From Natronomonas marina (GTDB lineage: Archaea > Halobacteriota > Halobacteria > Halobacteriales > Haloarculaceae), in the NCBI RefSeq assembly GCF_024298905.1, contig NZ_CP101154.1, forward strand, positions 310,001 to 374,000: a DNA stretch of 64,000 nt, read 5' to 3'. Both the position numbers and the translations under genes were made by a program. Of this stretch, positions 47,372 through 56,563 are shown piece after piece. The first letter of the stretch is position 1, and each line of letters opens with the position of its first letter. The notes under the pieces are model-generated. The model saw nothing but the letters and a program-made list of their open reading frames with translations. It searched no databases and had not been told where the DNA came from.

Positions 47372-48265
47372 ATGTACGACAGTATCGTGCTTCCCGTCGA
47401 CGGCAGCGACGAGGCCCGACACGCGGCGAGGCGTGGTCTCGAATTCGCCCGCGCGTTCGGTGCGACCGTCCACGTTCTCCACGTCGTCGAACGGAAGACC
47501 CTGCGACTCACGGAAACGGCGGCCGAAAAGTCACGGCTACGGGAACGGGGCGAGGCGGCCGTAGCGGAGATAGCGGACATGGCGTCGGATCCGGGCCCCG
47601 TCGAGACGGAACTGCTCGAGGGCAAACCCGCCGCCCGGATCGACGAGTACGCCGACGAGCGGGGTGCCGACCTGATAGTCCTCGGGCGGCAGGGACGGAC
47701 CGGCCTCGGCAGACGGCTCCTCGGCGGCGTCACCGAGGGGGTCCTCCACCGGAGCGACGTCCCGGTGTTCGTCGTTCCGGGACCCGACGGCGACGCCGGC
47801 GAGCCCGCCGGCTACGCTCGCGTTCTCGTCCCGACGGACGGCAGCGAGAACGCCGAGGCGGCCGCCCCCCACGGCGCCGAAGTCGCACGGCAGTTCGGCT
47901 CGACGCTCCACGTCCTGAGCGTCGTGGACCTGCAGGCCGCGGGCGGCCTGTTCGACGCCGGCGGACTCGACGCGGCGTTCGTCGAACGCCTCGAGGCGGA
48001 CGGACAGGTAGCGGTCGACAGGGCCGTGAGCGAGGTGGGGAAACTCGCCCCGGACGTGGCGGTGCGGACCGCCGTCGAGCGGGTAGCGGCCGACGCCGAC
48101 GCGGCCGTCGGCATCCGCGAGTACGTCGAGGACGCCGACATCGACCTCGTCGTGATGGGCTCGCACGGCCGGTCGAACCTCGGGCGCCAGCTCCTCGGCA
48201 GCGTCGCCTCGACCGTCCTTCGAACGGTCGACGTGCCCGTCCTGATCGTGAAGCGAACGTCATGA
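47372..48265 (+). CDS. Tandem universal stress protein (two UspA domains)
   Basis: The 297-residue protein has two Usp domains. The first starts SIVLPVDGSDEARHAARRGL and has the ATP loop LGRQGRTGLGRRLLGGVTEG. The second starts VLVPTDGSENAEAAAPHGAE with loop MGSHGRSNLGRQLLGSVAST. Both loops fit the G-x2-G-x9-G-S/T nucleotide-binding pattern. It is followed 100 bases later by a single-domain stress protein. Function is probably in stress survival, by family. Confidence 0.88.
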   Translation: MYDSIVLPVDGSDEARHAARRGLEFARAFGATVHVLHVVERKTLRLTETAAEKSRLRERGEAAVAEIADMASDPGPVETELLEGKPAARIDEYADERGADLIVLGRQGRTGLGRRLLGGVTEGVLHRSDVPVFVVPGPDGDAGEPAGYARVLVPTDGSENAEAAAPHGAEVARQFGSTLHVLSVVDLQAAGGLFDAGGLDAAFVERLEADGQVAVDRAVSEVGKLAPDVAVRTAVERVAADADAAVGIREYVEDADIDLVVMGSHGRSNLGRQLLGSVASTVLRTVDVPVLIVKRTS

Positions 48266-48365
48266 GCGGTCGGTTCGGTCGGGCCTCCCTCGCCCGGTGG
48301 CACGGCGCCCTCGGGGACGGCCGCCGACCCTCGGAATCTTTGCCCTGGTCCCCGTAGGGGAAGAC

Positions 48366-48803
48366 ATGTACGACCGTATTCTCGTTGCGACCGACGGGAG
48401 TCCCACCGCGAGACGGGCGACGGCGCAGGCGGTCGAGTTGGCCCGACAGACCGGGGCGGCCCTGCACGCGGTGTACGTCGTCGAGACGCGAACCGGCTAC
48501 GACAACGCCATCGTCGACCCCGAGGTCGTCCGCCGGAACCTCGAAGCCGACGGGCGGGAGGCACTCGCCGCCGTCGAGACCGAGGCCGGGTCGGACCTCG
48601 CGGTGACCGCCGCGATTCGGGAGGGCGTCCCCCACGAGGAACTGCTCGCCTACGCCGACGAGCACGGCGTCGACCTCGTCGTTGTCGGCGCGAAGGGCCG
48701 CTCGGCGTTCAAGACGCGCCTGCTCGGGAGCGTGACCGAGGCGCTGTTGCACTCGGGGAGCGTGCCCGTACTGGTCGTCGACGGCGCCGACGGGGAGGCG
48801 TAG
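48366..48803 (+). CDS. Universal stress protein (UspA family)
   Basis: A 145-residue single Usp domain, ILVATDGSPTARRATAQAVE at the start and the nucleotide loop VGAKGRSAFKTRLLGSVTEA near the end, so ATP binding is likely intact. It stands between the tandem stress protein and a PPOX-type gene (convergent). Confidence 0.88.
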   Translation: MYDRILVATDGSPTARRATAQAVELARQTGAALHAVYVVETRTGYDNAIVDPEVVRRNLEADGREALAAVETEAGSDLAVTAAIREGVPHEELLAYADEHGVDLVVVGAKGRSAFKTRLLGSVTEALLHSGSVPVLVVDGADGEA

Positions 48804-48841
48804 CCGACGGCGGTTCCCGGCGTCGCGGCCCGCCAAGCCGG

Positions 48842-49273
48842 CTACCCGACTGTCTTCCGGCCGATGACCGTCTCCATCCCGAGTTCGTACAGCGAGAACT
48901 CGACGTCCCCGACGGCCTCGTCGAACAGGCGAAACGGCGGGAACCACTCGTTGAGCGTCGCCTCGTCGACGTCCGCGTCCCACTCGCGGACGGGGCCGCG
49001 AACGTGGACGCTCCAGGAGTCGTCCGTCGACCCCTCGTAACGGACGAACGTGGCCGTCCCGGTCGTTCGCAGGTACTGCCCCTTCTCGCTGTCGTCGTCG
49101 TGCTCGCTCACCCGCAGGAGGAACCGCTCGCCGTCGTAGTGGTAGCTCAGCGGGACCGCGTAGGCGTCGTCGCCGTCCGCCAGCGCGAGGACGCCGTGCT
49201 CGCCCGACCGGAGGTGTTCGTCCACTTCGGTCTCGCTCATGCCGCTCGTGTAGACGTACTCGACGTGTTCCAT
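48842..49273 (-). CDS. PPOX-fold flavin-binding protein
   Basis: The 143-residue protein shows HGVLALADGDDAYAVPLSYH, LLRVSEHDDDSEKGQYLRTT and VHVRGPVREWD, as in PPOX split-barrel proteins. It is a relative of those at 36916 and 56055. The ATG at 49273 begins MEHVEYVYTSGM; an earlier ATG in frame is possible. It lies next to stress-protein and P-type ATPase genes. Confidence 0.8.
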   Translation of the reverse strand: MEHVEYVYTSGMSETEVDEHLRSGEHGVLALADGDDAYAVPLSYHYDGERFLLRVSEHDDDSEKGQYLRTTGTATFVRYEGSTDDSWSVHVRGPVREWDADVDEATLNEWFPPFRLFDEAVGDVEFSLYELGMETVIGRKTVG

Positions 49274-49482
49274 ACCGAGGACACGTCGCTGCCGAGGAAG
49301 TAGATGCAGCATCTCTAGAGGGGTCGTCGGCGGGAAGGCACTCCTTACTCGTCCGGTTCGGCGGCCGCCCCCGGCGCTCGGCCGCCGTTCGCCCCCCGTT
49401 TCGCGTCGAGACTCCGGGGTCGATTTTCACGAGACTGCAACCACCGGTAACTACCAAGAGGGCGGACTGCGACGGGTACCTA

Positions 49483-52053
49483 GTGGTCGAAGCGCCGCAC
49501 AGCCAGCCGACGGAGTCGGTCCTCGCCGCCCAGGACACGACCGAGGCGGGCCTCTCGTCCGAGGAGGCTCGACGACGACTCGACGAAGGCGGTCCCAACG
49601 ATGTCGTCCAGGTGAGCGAGCGGACGCCGTGGACCATCCTCGTGGCGCAGTTCGACAGCGTCCTCATCTGGGTGCTGGTGGCTGCTGCGGCGCTGTCGGT
49701 CTGGACCGGTCACGTCGTCGACGCCGTCCTCATCGCTCTCATCGTCGTCGCCAACGGGCTCTTCGGCTTCGTTCAGGACTACCGCGCCGAGCAGAGCCTC
49801 GAGGCGCTCCGGGAGTTGACCGCGCCGACGGCGACCGTCCGGCGGGACGGCGAGCGCGTGGAGGTCGACGCGACGGAACTCGTCGCCGGCGACGTCCTCG
49901 AACTGGAGAGCGGCGACGTCGTCCCCGCCGACGGGCGGCTCCTCGAGGCGACGGACCTCGGGGTCGACGAGGCGGCGCTCACCGGCGAGAGCGCCCCGGT
50001 CTCGAAGTCCACCGAGCCGGTGGCCGCCGACGCCCCGCTGGCCGAGCGCGAGAGCATGGTGTACAAGGGGACGAACGTCACCCGCGGGAAGGCGGCCGTG
50101 GTCGTCGCCGCGACCGGCATGGACACCGAGGTCGGCGCCATCGCCCGGGAACTGGCGGCGACCGAGGAGACGCAGACGCCGCTGCAACACGAACTCGACC
50201 GACTCGGACGCCGGATCGGGCTCGGCGTCCTCCTGCTGGCCGCCCTCGTCGTTCCCCTCCTGGTGTTTCGAGGGACGCAACCGCTCCAGGCCGGTCTCAC
50301 CGCGGTGTCGCTCGCGGTCGCCGCCGTCCCAGAGGGGCTGCCGGCCGTGGTGACGCTGACGCTCGCGCTCGGCGTGCGGACGATGGCCGACGAGAACGCC
50401 CTCGTCCGCCGGCTGCCGGCCGTCGAGGCGCTGGGCGCCGTCGACGTCGTCTGCACCGACAAGACCGGGACGCTGACCGAGGGGCGGATGACCGTCAGCG
50501 AACTGTGGGTCAACGACGCCGTCGTCGACTTCGAGGGGCGCGAGGACGCCCCCGACGAGCGCGTCGAGTTACTGTTGCGGGCCGGCGCGCTCTGCAACGA
50601 CGCGACCCTGGAGGACGGCGACCCGACCGAGCGGGCGCTCGTGCAGGCGGCCGCCGACTACGGGTTCGACGTCGCGGACCTGCGGGAGCGACAGCCCCGG
50701 ACCGACGAGATCCCCTTCTCCTCGGACCGGAAGTGGATGGGAACGGTTCACGGCGACGTCGGGTACGTCAAGGGGGCGCCGGACGTCGTCCTCTCGAAGT
50801 CCTCGCGCGTGCTGACGGCGGACGGTCCCGCCGACCTCACCTCGGCGGCGGCCGACCGCGTCCGCCAGCAGGTTCGCGCCTTCGCCGACGACGCGCTCCG
50901 CGTGCTGGCCGTCGCCTACGCCGAGGACCCGGACGACATCGACAGTGACCTCGTCTTCGTCGGCCTGGTCGGCATGATCGACCCGCCGCGGGCGGAGGTC
51001 GCCGACGCCATCGCGGCGACCGAGGGCGCGGGCATCGACGTGAAGATGGTGACCGGCGACAACGTCCGTACGGCCGCCGCCATCGCGGGGTCGCTGGGGA
51101 TGGGTCGAGCGGTGATGGAGGGCGGCGAGATAGAGGGGATGGACGAGGACACCCTCCGCGAGCGCGTCGAGACCGTCGACGTGTTCGCCCGAACCTCCCC
51201 CGAGCACAAGGTTCGCATCCTGCGTGCGCTGCAGGCCAACGGCCACGTCGTCGCGATGACCGGCGACGGCGTCAACGACGCCCCGGCGCTGAAGAACGCC
51301 GACATCGGCGTGGCGATGGGGGTCCGCGGCACCGACGTGGCCAAACACGCAAGCGACGTGGTGCTGCTCGACGACAACTACGCGACCATCGAGCGGGCCG
51401 TCGAGCGCGGACGGGCCATCTTCGACAACGTCTGGAAGTTCGTCGCCTACCTGTTGAGCGCGAACGTCGCCGAGGTCGCAATCGTCTTTCTCGCCTCGCT
51501 GTTCGGCTACCTCGTGTTGCCGGCGGTCCAGTTGCTGTGGATAAACCTGCTGACCGACGGCCTGCCGGCGCTGGCACTCGGCGCGGACCCACAGAGCGGC
51601 GACGTGATGGAACGACCGCCACGGGACCCCGACCGGGGCATCGTCGACCGTCAGATGCTCGCGCTCGTCGGGGGTGCCGGGACGGTGTCGACGGCCGTCA
51701 TGCTCGGATTGATGTTCGACAGCCTCGGCGGAGCGGCCGCCGTCACGCCGTACGCGATGACGATGGTGTTCACGGGGTTCGTCGCGCTCGAGTTCGAGAA
51801 GCTGTACGTCATCCGGTGGTTCCGGGAGACGCCCACGTTCTCGAACCCGTGGCTCGCGCTCGCGGTCGGGACGTCGCTCGCGCTCCAGTTGGCCGTCCTC
51901 TACACCCCGCTCAACCGGTACTTCGGGACGGTGCCGCTCGGCGTCGCCGACTGGCTGGAAATCGGCGCCGTCCTCGCGGTCGCGCTCCCCGGGTATCTCG
52001 TGGTCGTCGTCGCCATCCGTCGGTATCTCTCCCCCACCGTCGACACCGACTAG
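49483..52053 (+). CDS. P-type cation-transporting ATPase (P2-type, Ca2+/SERCA-like)
   Basis: The 856-residue pump has all domains: N-terminal cation ATPase domain ([18 protein letters not shown]), actuator with TGES (167-170), PEGLP in span 4 (283-287), phosphorylated aspartate in DKTGT (D326), KGAPD in the nucleotide domain, and [20 protein letters not shown] before span 5. Late spans carry N-x-L-T-D ([19 protein letters not shown]). The PEGLP motif and late-span pattern suit Ca2+, Mn2+ or Na+ rather than Cu+. The GTG start is preceded by a weak TATA. It overlaps the convergent membrane gene by 4 bases. Confidence 0.92.
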   Translation: MVEAPHSQPTESVLAAQDTTEAGLSSEEARRRLDEGGPNDVVQVSERTPWTILVAQFDSVLIWVLVAAAALSVWTGHVVDAVLIALIVVANGLFGFVQDYRAEQSLEALRELTAPTATVRRDGERVEVDATELVAGDVLELESGDVVPADGRLLEATDLGVDEAALTGESAPVSKSTEPVAADAPLAERESMVYKGTNVTRGKAAVVVAATGMDTEVGAIARELAATEETQTPLQHELDRLGRRIGLGVLLLAALVVPLLVFRGTQPLQAGLTAVSLAVAAVPEGLPAVVTLTLALGVRTMADENALVRRLPAVEALGAVDVVCTDKTGTLTEGRMTVSELWVNDAVVDFEGREDAPDERVELLLRAGALCNDATLEDGDPTERALVQAAADYGFDVADLRERQPRTDEIPFSSDRKWMGTVHGDVGYVKGAPDVVLSKSSRVLTADGPADLTSAAADRVRQQVRAFADDALRVLAVAYAEDPDDIDSDLVFVGLVGMIDPPRAEVADAIAATEGAGIDVKMVTGDNVRTAAAIAGSLGMGRAVMEGGEIEGMDEDTLRERVETVDVFARTSPEHKVRILRALQANGHVVAMTGDGVNDAPALKNADIGVAMGVRGTDVAKHASDVVLLDDNYATIERAVERGRAIFDNVWKFVAYLLSANVAEVAIVFLASLFGYLVLPAVQLLWINLLTDGLPALALGADPQSGDVMERPPRDPDRGIVDRQMLALVGGAGTVSTAVMLGLMFDSLGGAAAVTPYAMTMVFTGFVALEFEKLYVIRWFRETPTFSNPWLALAVGTSLALQLAVLYTPLNRYFGTVPLGVADWLEIGAVLAVALPGYLVVVVAIRRYLSPTVDTD

Positions 52054-52736
52054 CTCCGGATCGACCCTCCGAGCCCGACGACCAGCGCCATCAGCGCCGA
52101 GCCGACCAGCAGTATCCACCCTCCGGCGACCAGGATCGCACCGGTCACCCCCGGGAACCGTCCGACGAGCGGGACGAAGATTCGGAGGTCGAACCCGACC
52201 ACGAGCAGCGCACCCACCACGTCGAAGACGAGGTCGACGGCGGTGTCGCGCCGCCCGTAGTGGACCAGCACGGGCTCGATGTCGAACCGCTCGCCGACCT
52301 CGCGTGCGACCAGCTCGATCAGTTCCCAGAAGACGCCGACCGCGAACGTGGCCACCACGGTCACGGCCGCGGCCGTTCCCGGCGGGCCGTCGTCCCCGGC
52401 GAGGTCCGGCAGCGCGACGATGACGCCGGCGTACAGCAGCGCCGCGAGCAGCGCCGCGGAGACGGTGTGCGTGAGGTTGTCCCACCACCACCTCGACTCG
52501 TACAGCCCCAGCATACCGAGCGAGTGGAGGAAGCCGGCGACGCCGAGCCACAGCGGGAGTCTCGGGTCGACGGGGACGTTCCAGGCGATCTCGACGGCGG
52601 CCGGGAGCACGGCGAGTGCGAACGACCCGATCGCGTTGATGGCGGCGGCGGCGTTTCGGCGCCGAACCGCCACGGCGAACAGACAGAGGATGGCGCCCTG
52701 GAGCAGGAATCCCGCGAGCGCTATCGGTCCCACCAT
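52050..52736 (-). CDS. Seven- or eight-span membrane protein (YjdF/DUF2238-like)
   Basis: The 228-residue hydrophobic protein has the segment SRWWWDNLTHTVSAALLAAL and, later, VHYGRRDTAVDLVFDVVGAL, with Trp, Asn, His and Asp residues in the membrane like DUF2238-type proteins. The function is not known. Its stop overlaps that of the ATPase gene on the other strand. Confidence 0.65.
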   Translation of the reverse strand: MVGPIALAGFLLQGAILCLFAVAVRRRNAAAAINAIGSFALAVLPAAVEIAWNVPVDPRLPLWLGVAGFLHSLGMLGLYESRWWWDNLTHTVSAALLAALLYAGVIVALPDLAGDDGPPGTAAAVTVVATFAVGVFWELIELVAREVGERFDIEPVLVHYGRRDTAVDLVFDVVGALLVVGFDLRIFVPLVGRFPGVTGAILVAGGWILLVGSALMALVVGLGGSIRS

Positions 52737-52829
52737 CGGCGACTCACGTTCGGGTCCCGTCCGGAGCGACGAAGGTTCTTCGGTCGTCGGGACTCCACGG
52801 GATCGTGTCGGGTCGTATCACGCCCGCCC

Positions 52830-53456
52830 TCAGTAGTCGGCCTCGCGGTAGCGGGCGGGCACGTACGCCAGCAGGTGATCGGGGAGACGCGGCGAGAGCA
52901 CCTCCTCGACGAGGGCGGCCGCCAGCGCCGGCAGGAGGCGCCGGACGGCCGTGTAGACGACCGCGACGGCCAGCGCCGCGACGACGACCCCGTAGAAGAG
53001 TCCCTCCAGGGTCACCAAAAGCGGCACGGCGAGTGCGCCCGAAAGCAGGAGGTCGCCGGGAGAGCCGTCGTAGCGGACCCAGCGCCGGGGTTCGATCCAC
53101 CGCTCGCCGTGGTGGTCGTAGACGGCGCGGTCGGAGGTCGCCTCCCAGGGCCGCAGTTCCAGCCCCCCGCCGAAGACGTCGGCGACGCTGTGGACGGCCG
53201 CCCCGACGAGGAAGAACGCGGCGAAGGCGGTCGCCACCGACGGGACGAGGCCGGCGACCGCCACCACCGGAACCGCGAGTGCGGAGTAGTACACCGGGTA
53301 GTGTAGCGACTTCCGGTGTTCGACGTACATGTCCAGGTCCGGGAAGACCCCGCCGAGGAGCCCGGCCAGGAGGGCCGGACCGGCCAGCTCCGGCGCTGCG
53401 AACGCGACGGGCAGCGCCAGCGCCATCCCCACGAGGGCGTGGGTCGGGAGCATCAT
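52830..53456 (-). CDS. Membrane-bound metal-dependent hydrolase-like protein (DUF457/YdjM type)
   Basis: The 208-residue protein starts MMLPTHALVGMALALP and has the H...GGVFPDLDMYVEHRKSLHY pattern with His and Asp residues near the membrane, typical for DUF457. A second His-Asp block is HSVADVFGGGLE and DHHGERWIEPRRW. The family has four or five spans and an unproved hydrolase role. The first of two adjacent ATGs was chosen. Confidence 0.78.
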   Translation of the reverse strand: MMLPTHALVGMALALPVAFAAPELAGPALLAGLLGGVFPDLDMYVEHRKSLHYPVYYSALAVPVVAVAGLVPSVATAFAAFFLVGAAVHSVADVFGGGLELRPWEATSDRAVYDHHGERWIEPRRWVRYDGSPGDLLLSGALAVPLLVTLEGLFYGVVVAALAVAVVYTAVRRLLPALAAALVEEVLSPRLPDHLLAYVPARYREADY

Positions 53457-53702
53457 CGTGTCCCATCGTAGGGGACACGACCGAATCAGTGTGTCGGTGG
53501 TCCGACCCGGGGGCGGGCAGACGCTCCGTTCTTTCCGGTCCGGCGAACGGCCAGCGACGGCTCCGACCGACCACGTCGGCGCCGTTCCGCCGGTAGCTCC
53601 CCGGGCCGTGACAGCACGTCTAGACATTGAGTGTAGTTGAGTGGTACAGAATGGTATAGGAAGGAAAAGTTTATATCCCATCGTCGCGTATCCGTAGGTA
53701 CG

Positions 53703-54347
53703 ATGAGCCAGAACGACTCCCCGGTAAGCACGGTCTTCGAAGTGCAGCGCAACGCCATCGAGCAGACCCACGACATCGTCGCTCGCTCCGTCGAACTCCA
53801 ACAGGACGTCAACGGCCGCATGCTCGACACGGTCGGCCCGGCCCGCGACGTCTCCGAGCGGAGCAACGACCTCGTCCGGACGGGCGTCGAGACGTACTTC
53901 GACGCCATCGAGGCCGCCGTCCCCGGTGACCAGGAGGTCGTCGCGGACCTGCGGGAGACCATCGACGAACAGCTCGACACCCTCGAGGAGACCCAGACCG
54001 ACGCCTTCGATCAGCTCGAGGAGAACCTCGAGGACGGCTCCGAGTCCGTCGACGAACTGCTCGAGGAGTTCCTCGAAACGCTCGACGAACAGGTCGAGTC
54101 GCTGATGGAGGCCAACGAGGACCTCGAATCCCAGACCGTCGACGCCTACGACCAGCTCGAGGAGGCCATCGAGGACCTCCAGGCCGAACTCGAAGAGCAA
54201 AGCGAGGAGTTCCAGGAGCGCTTCGAAGACCAGCTCGACGAACTCCAGGAGCGCATCGAAGAACAGACCGAGACGCTGCAGGACCAGGTCGAGGACGTCA
54301 CCCAGCAGGTCGAAGACGCCACCGAGGACGTCAACCCCGCCGCCTGA
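53703..54347 (+). CDS. Coiled-coil protein, possibly phasin-like
   Basis: The 214-residue protein has an N-terminal amphipathic segment (VSTVFEVQRNAIEQTHDIVA; FDAIEAAVPGDQEVVADLRE) similar to phasins that coat polyhydroxyalkanoate granules, then about 120 residues of heptad-type acidic coiled coil (EQVESLMEANEDLESQTVDA). There are no cysteines. A strong TATA (GTTTATATCC) lies 30 bases before the ATG, which suggests high expression. No PHA synthase gene is adjacent, so the phasin idea stays tentative. Confidence 0.6.
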   Translation: MSQNDSPVSTVFEVQRNAIEQTHDIVARSVELQQDVNGRMLDTVGPARDVSERSNDLVRTGVETYFDAIEAAVPGDQEVVADLRETIDEQLDTLEETQTDAFDQLEENLEDGSESVDELLEEFLETLDEQVESLMEANEDLESQTVDAYDQLEEAIEDLQAELEEQSEEFQERFEDQLDELQERIEEQTETLQDQVEDVTQQVEDATEDVNPAA

Positions 54348-54482
54348 CGCTCCGTAGCGAGGCACCTGTTCCCTTCTTCCCTTTCGACGCGCCGAGTAGC
54401 CGCGGTGCCGTGCGTCCCGTGCGTCCCGTGCGTCCCCTGGTCCGTTCCGTACGTCCAGCGTGGACGGGGCGTGAGCGGCGAT

Positions 54483-55133
54483 TTAGGTATCGAGGACGGC
54501 GTCGAAGAGCTTCGACTGTGCGGCCGAGATGTGTTCGGCGAACGTCGACCTGCTGATGTCGAGTTCGTCGGCGACTTCGCCGGCGTTGGCGCCCTTCGGG
54601 TGGTCGAAGTAGCCCATCCCGTGTGCGGTCTCGAGGACCTCCTGCTGTCTGTCGGTCAGCTCACCCCGGTCGACGAACAGGAGGTCGTCGCCGGGCCGTT
54701 CGTGCTCCGAGCGGAGGAGCCGCTGGACGTCGACGGTCGGGAACGCCTCCTGGAGGGCGCCCATGATTCCCTGCAGTTCCGCCATGTCGGCCGCGTGGAA
54801 GACGAGCCGCAGGCTTCCCTTCCGGGCCCGGACGTCGGCGAGCGGGGCGTCGAACCGCTCGACGAGTTCGCAGGGACAGCCCCGCCCGCGCTCGCGGGTG
54901 AACCGGTAGACGGTCGCGGCGCCGTACTCGAAGACGCTGGACAGTTCGACGTCGGTCCCGGTGACGGGGTCGTCGGACTCGATGGTGAACTCCTCGGTCA
55001 CACGCTCCGGATCCCCGGCTGGGACGGCCTTCGAGACGGAATGGGCCGGTGCGCCGGCAGCGATCGAGGTCTCGACGACGGGACAGGTGCCCGCCGGATC
55101 GACGTTCACTTCCGCGCGTATCCCCGGACTCAT
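54483..55133 (-). CDS. Bacterio-opsin-activator-type HTH regulator (HTH-10)
   Basis: The 216-residue protein has an N-terminal sensor-like region with a cysteine near residue 17 and CPCELVERF near 115, and a C-terminal HTH-10 (LTDRQQEVLETAHGMGYFDH; EVADELDISRSTFAEHISAA), the signature of haloarchaeal Bat-like regulators. The ATG at 55133 is the usual start; the promoter region is shared with the divergent HTH gene, around a single TATAAATA. Confidence 0.85.
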   Translation of the reverse strand: MSPGIRAEVNVDPAGTCPVVETSIAAGAPAHSVSKAVPAGDPERVTEEFTIESDDPVTGTDVELSSVFEYGAATVYRFTRERGRGCPCELVERFDAPLADVRARKGSLRLVFHAADMAELQGIMGALQEAFPTVDVQRLLRSEHERPGDDLLFVDRGELTDRQQEVLETAHGMGYFDHPKGANAGEVADELDISRSTFAEHISAAQSKLFDAVLDT

Positions 55134-55197
55134 CGCCCGGAATTGACGCCTCGAACACCTAAGTCTGTCTGCGACCGCCGGGCGACCGCTCCGGGCG

Positions 55198-55205
55198 TAT
55201 AAATA
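55198..55205. promoter_or_regulatory. TATAAATA between two divergent regulator genes
   Basis: A near-symmetric TATA element halfway between the starts of the Bat-like and the small HTH genes. It is about 27 bases from plausible start points on either side and may serve both. Confidence 0.5.
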
Positions 55206-55257
55206 CCCCAAGTATCGTGGGTGTGGATACGCGGCGGTTCGGCCTCTTCCGACAGGT

Positions 55258-55629
55258 ATGTCGAGTATCCGGGAACGGTCCGGCCGTCACGAAGGGACGA
55301 CCGGGCGACCGACGAGCGAACCGGTCGATACGATGGCGGCGCTGGACGCGCTCGAGGACCCCGACTGCCGGGCGCTGCTGGAGGCGACCACCGGGGAGGC
55401 GCTGACCGCACACGAACTGATCGAGGCGTGTGACGTTCCGCGGTCGACGACCTACCGGAAGGTCGAACGGCTCGTAGCGGCCGGCCTCCTCGAGGAGCGG
55501 GTTCGGATCCGTTCCGACGGGAAACACGCCAGCGAGTACCGTCGTGCCTTCGAGAACGTCGTCGTCTCGCTGTCCGCTTCCGACGGCATCGAGGTCGGGA
55601 TCTCGGGCTCGGCGCCCGGGGAGGCGTGA
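55258..55629 (+). CDS. Small winged-helix transcriptional regulator (ArsR-like)
   Basis: The 123-residue protein has a winged helix (ALDALEDPDCRALLEATTGE; LIEACDVPRSTTYRKVERLV; AAGLLEERVRI) and a short C-terminal beta segment. It resembles the small HTH proteins that accompany Bat-like regulators in haloarchaea. The start is the ATG at 55258; the upstream gene is divergent. Confidence 0.82.
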   Translation: MSSIRERSGRHEGTTGRPTSEPVDTMAALDALEDPDCRALLEATTGEALTAHELIEACDVPRSTTYRKVERLVAAGLLEERVRIRSDGKHASEYRRAFENVVVSLSASDGIEVGISGSAPGEA

Positions 55630-55896
55630 CGTGCGCCGCGCGGGTGTGACGGACACCGCCCGTCGGTGGTCGGAACCGCGACGACCCACGGTCGGTGCGT
55701 AGATGGTCCCCGACGGTCCGGTAGTGGCCGGCGACCGCCTCCCGTTCCGTTCGGGCCCCCGCTCCCCGGGCCCCCGGATCGGGGACCGTCCGCGAGCCCC
55801 CGGTACCGGCCTCGTGGAGAATCACCCAGTATATACAGGAGGGGGATCTACGGCCGGACGACCCCGGTCGACGCCGGGAGGAACGGACAGCAGCCG

Positions 55897-56034
55897 ATGA
55901 CTACCTACGTGTTCACATGCTCGGACTGCGGGCAGGAGATCGAGGTCAACGGGTCGATGCGGGAGGCCATCCTCTCCAGCGGCTGTCCGGTCTGTACCGA
56001 GCCGGTCGAGACGGCCGACTTCGAGACGGAGTGA
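55897..56034 (+). CDS. Small zinc-ribbon protein
   Basis: A 45-residue protein with two C-x-x-C pairs (FTCSDCGQEI and GCPVCTEPV). It probably binds one zinc. A TATA (AGTATATAC, near 55828) and a ribosome site (GGAGG, about 20 bases upstream of the ATG) support expression. Common haloarchaeal type with no known role. It is convergent with the PPOX gene. Confidence 0.7.
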   Translation: MTTYVFTCSDCGQEIEVNGSMREAILSSGCPVCTEPVETADFETE

Positions 56035-56054
56035 GGAACGCCCGCCGGACAGTG

Positions 56055-56510
56055 TCAGTTCTTCTCGCGGTCGACCTCGACGAGACGGCCGCTCAGCGTC
56101 TCGGGCGTCAGCCGGTAGAGCTCGATGTCGAGGTCGCCCTTCTGCTTCGGCCAGATCTCGAACAGTGGCCGCTTTGCCGATCCGTACTGCTGGATGTCCT
56201 CGACGGTGAGTTCGTCCGGGTCGATCCGTTCGAGCGTTCCGATAGCGATGACGCTGCGGTAGCTCTCGTCGACCTCCTCGTAGACGACGAGCCTCGCGGC
56301 CGGCGAGGACGCCAGGAACCGCCGCTTTTCGCTTTCGGGCGTCGATACCAGCCGCATGTAGAACTGCCGGTCTTCGGCGTCGAAACCGTAGGAGACGGGA
56401 ATCGCGTACGGCTCGTCGGTCCGGGCGAGCGCCAGCACGCCGGTCTCCTGGCGACCGAGGAACGCCTCGGTCGCCTCGGGGGACATCTCGGTACGGCGGT
56501 CGATGGCCAT
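56055..56510 (-). CDS. PPOX-fold flavin-binding protein
   Basis: The 151-residue protein has the PPOX blocks TGVLALARTDEPYAIPVSYG, FYMRLVSTPESEKRRFLASS and AIGTLERIDPDELTVEDIQQ. A TATA (TATAAATG, minus strand, about 56535-56542) places a leaderless start at ATG 56510. Third PPOX-fold gene in the window; close in plan to the one at 36916. Confidence 0.8.
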   Translation of the reverse strand: MAIDRRTEMSPEATEAFLGRQETGVLALARTDEPYAIPVSYGFDAEDRQFYMRLVSTPESEKRRFLASSPAARLVVYEEVDESYRSVIAIGTLERIDPDELTVEDIQQYGSAKRPLFEIWPKQKGDLDIELYRLTPETLSGRLVEVDREKN

Positions 56511-56563
56511 ACCGAACCAACCCTGCCCGGACATTTATAGATAGTGCGAGGCGCCGTCGCCGG

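Noticed and set aside
54411-54437. Three tandem copies of GTGCGTCCC
   Set aside because: Only 27 bases, in a short intergenic gap, with no unit variation or association. Too short for a repeat array; no CRISPR-type spacing.
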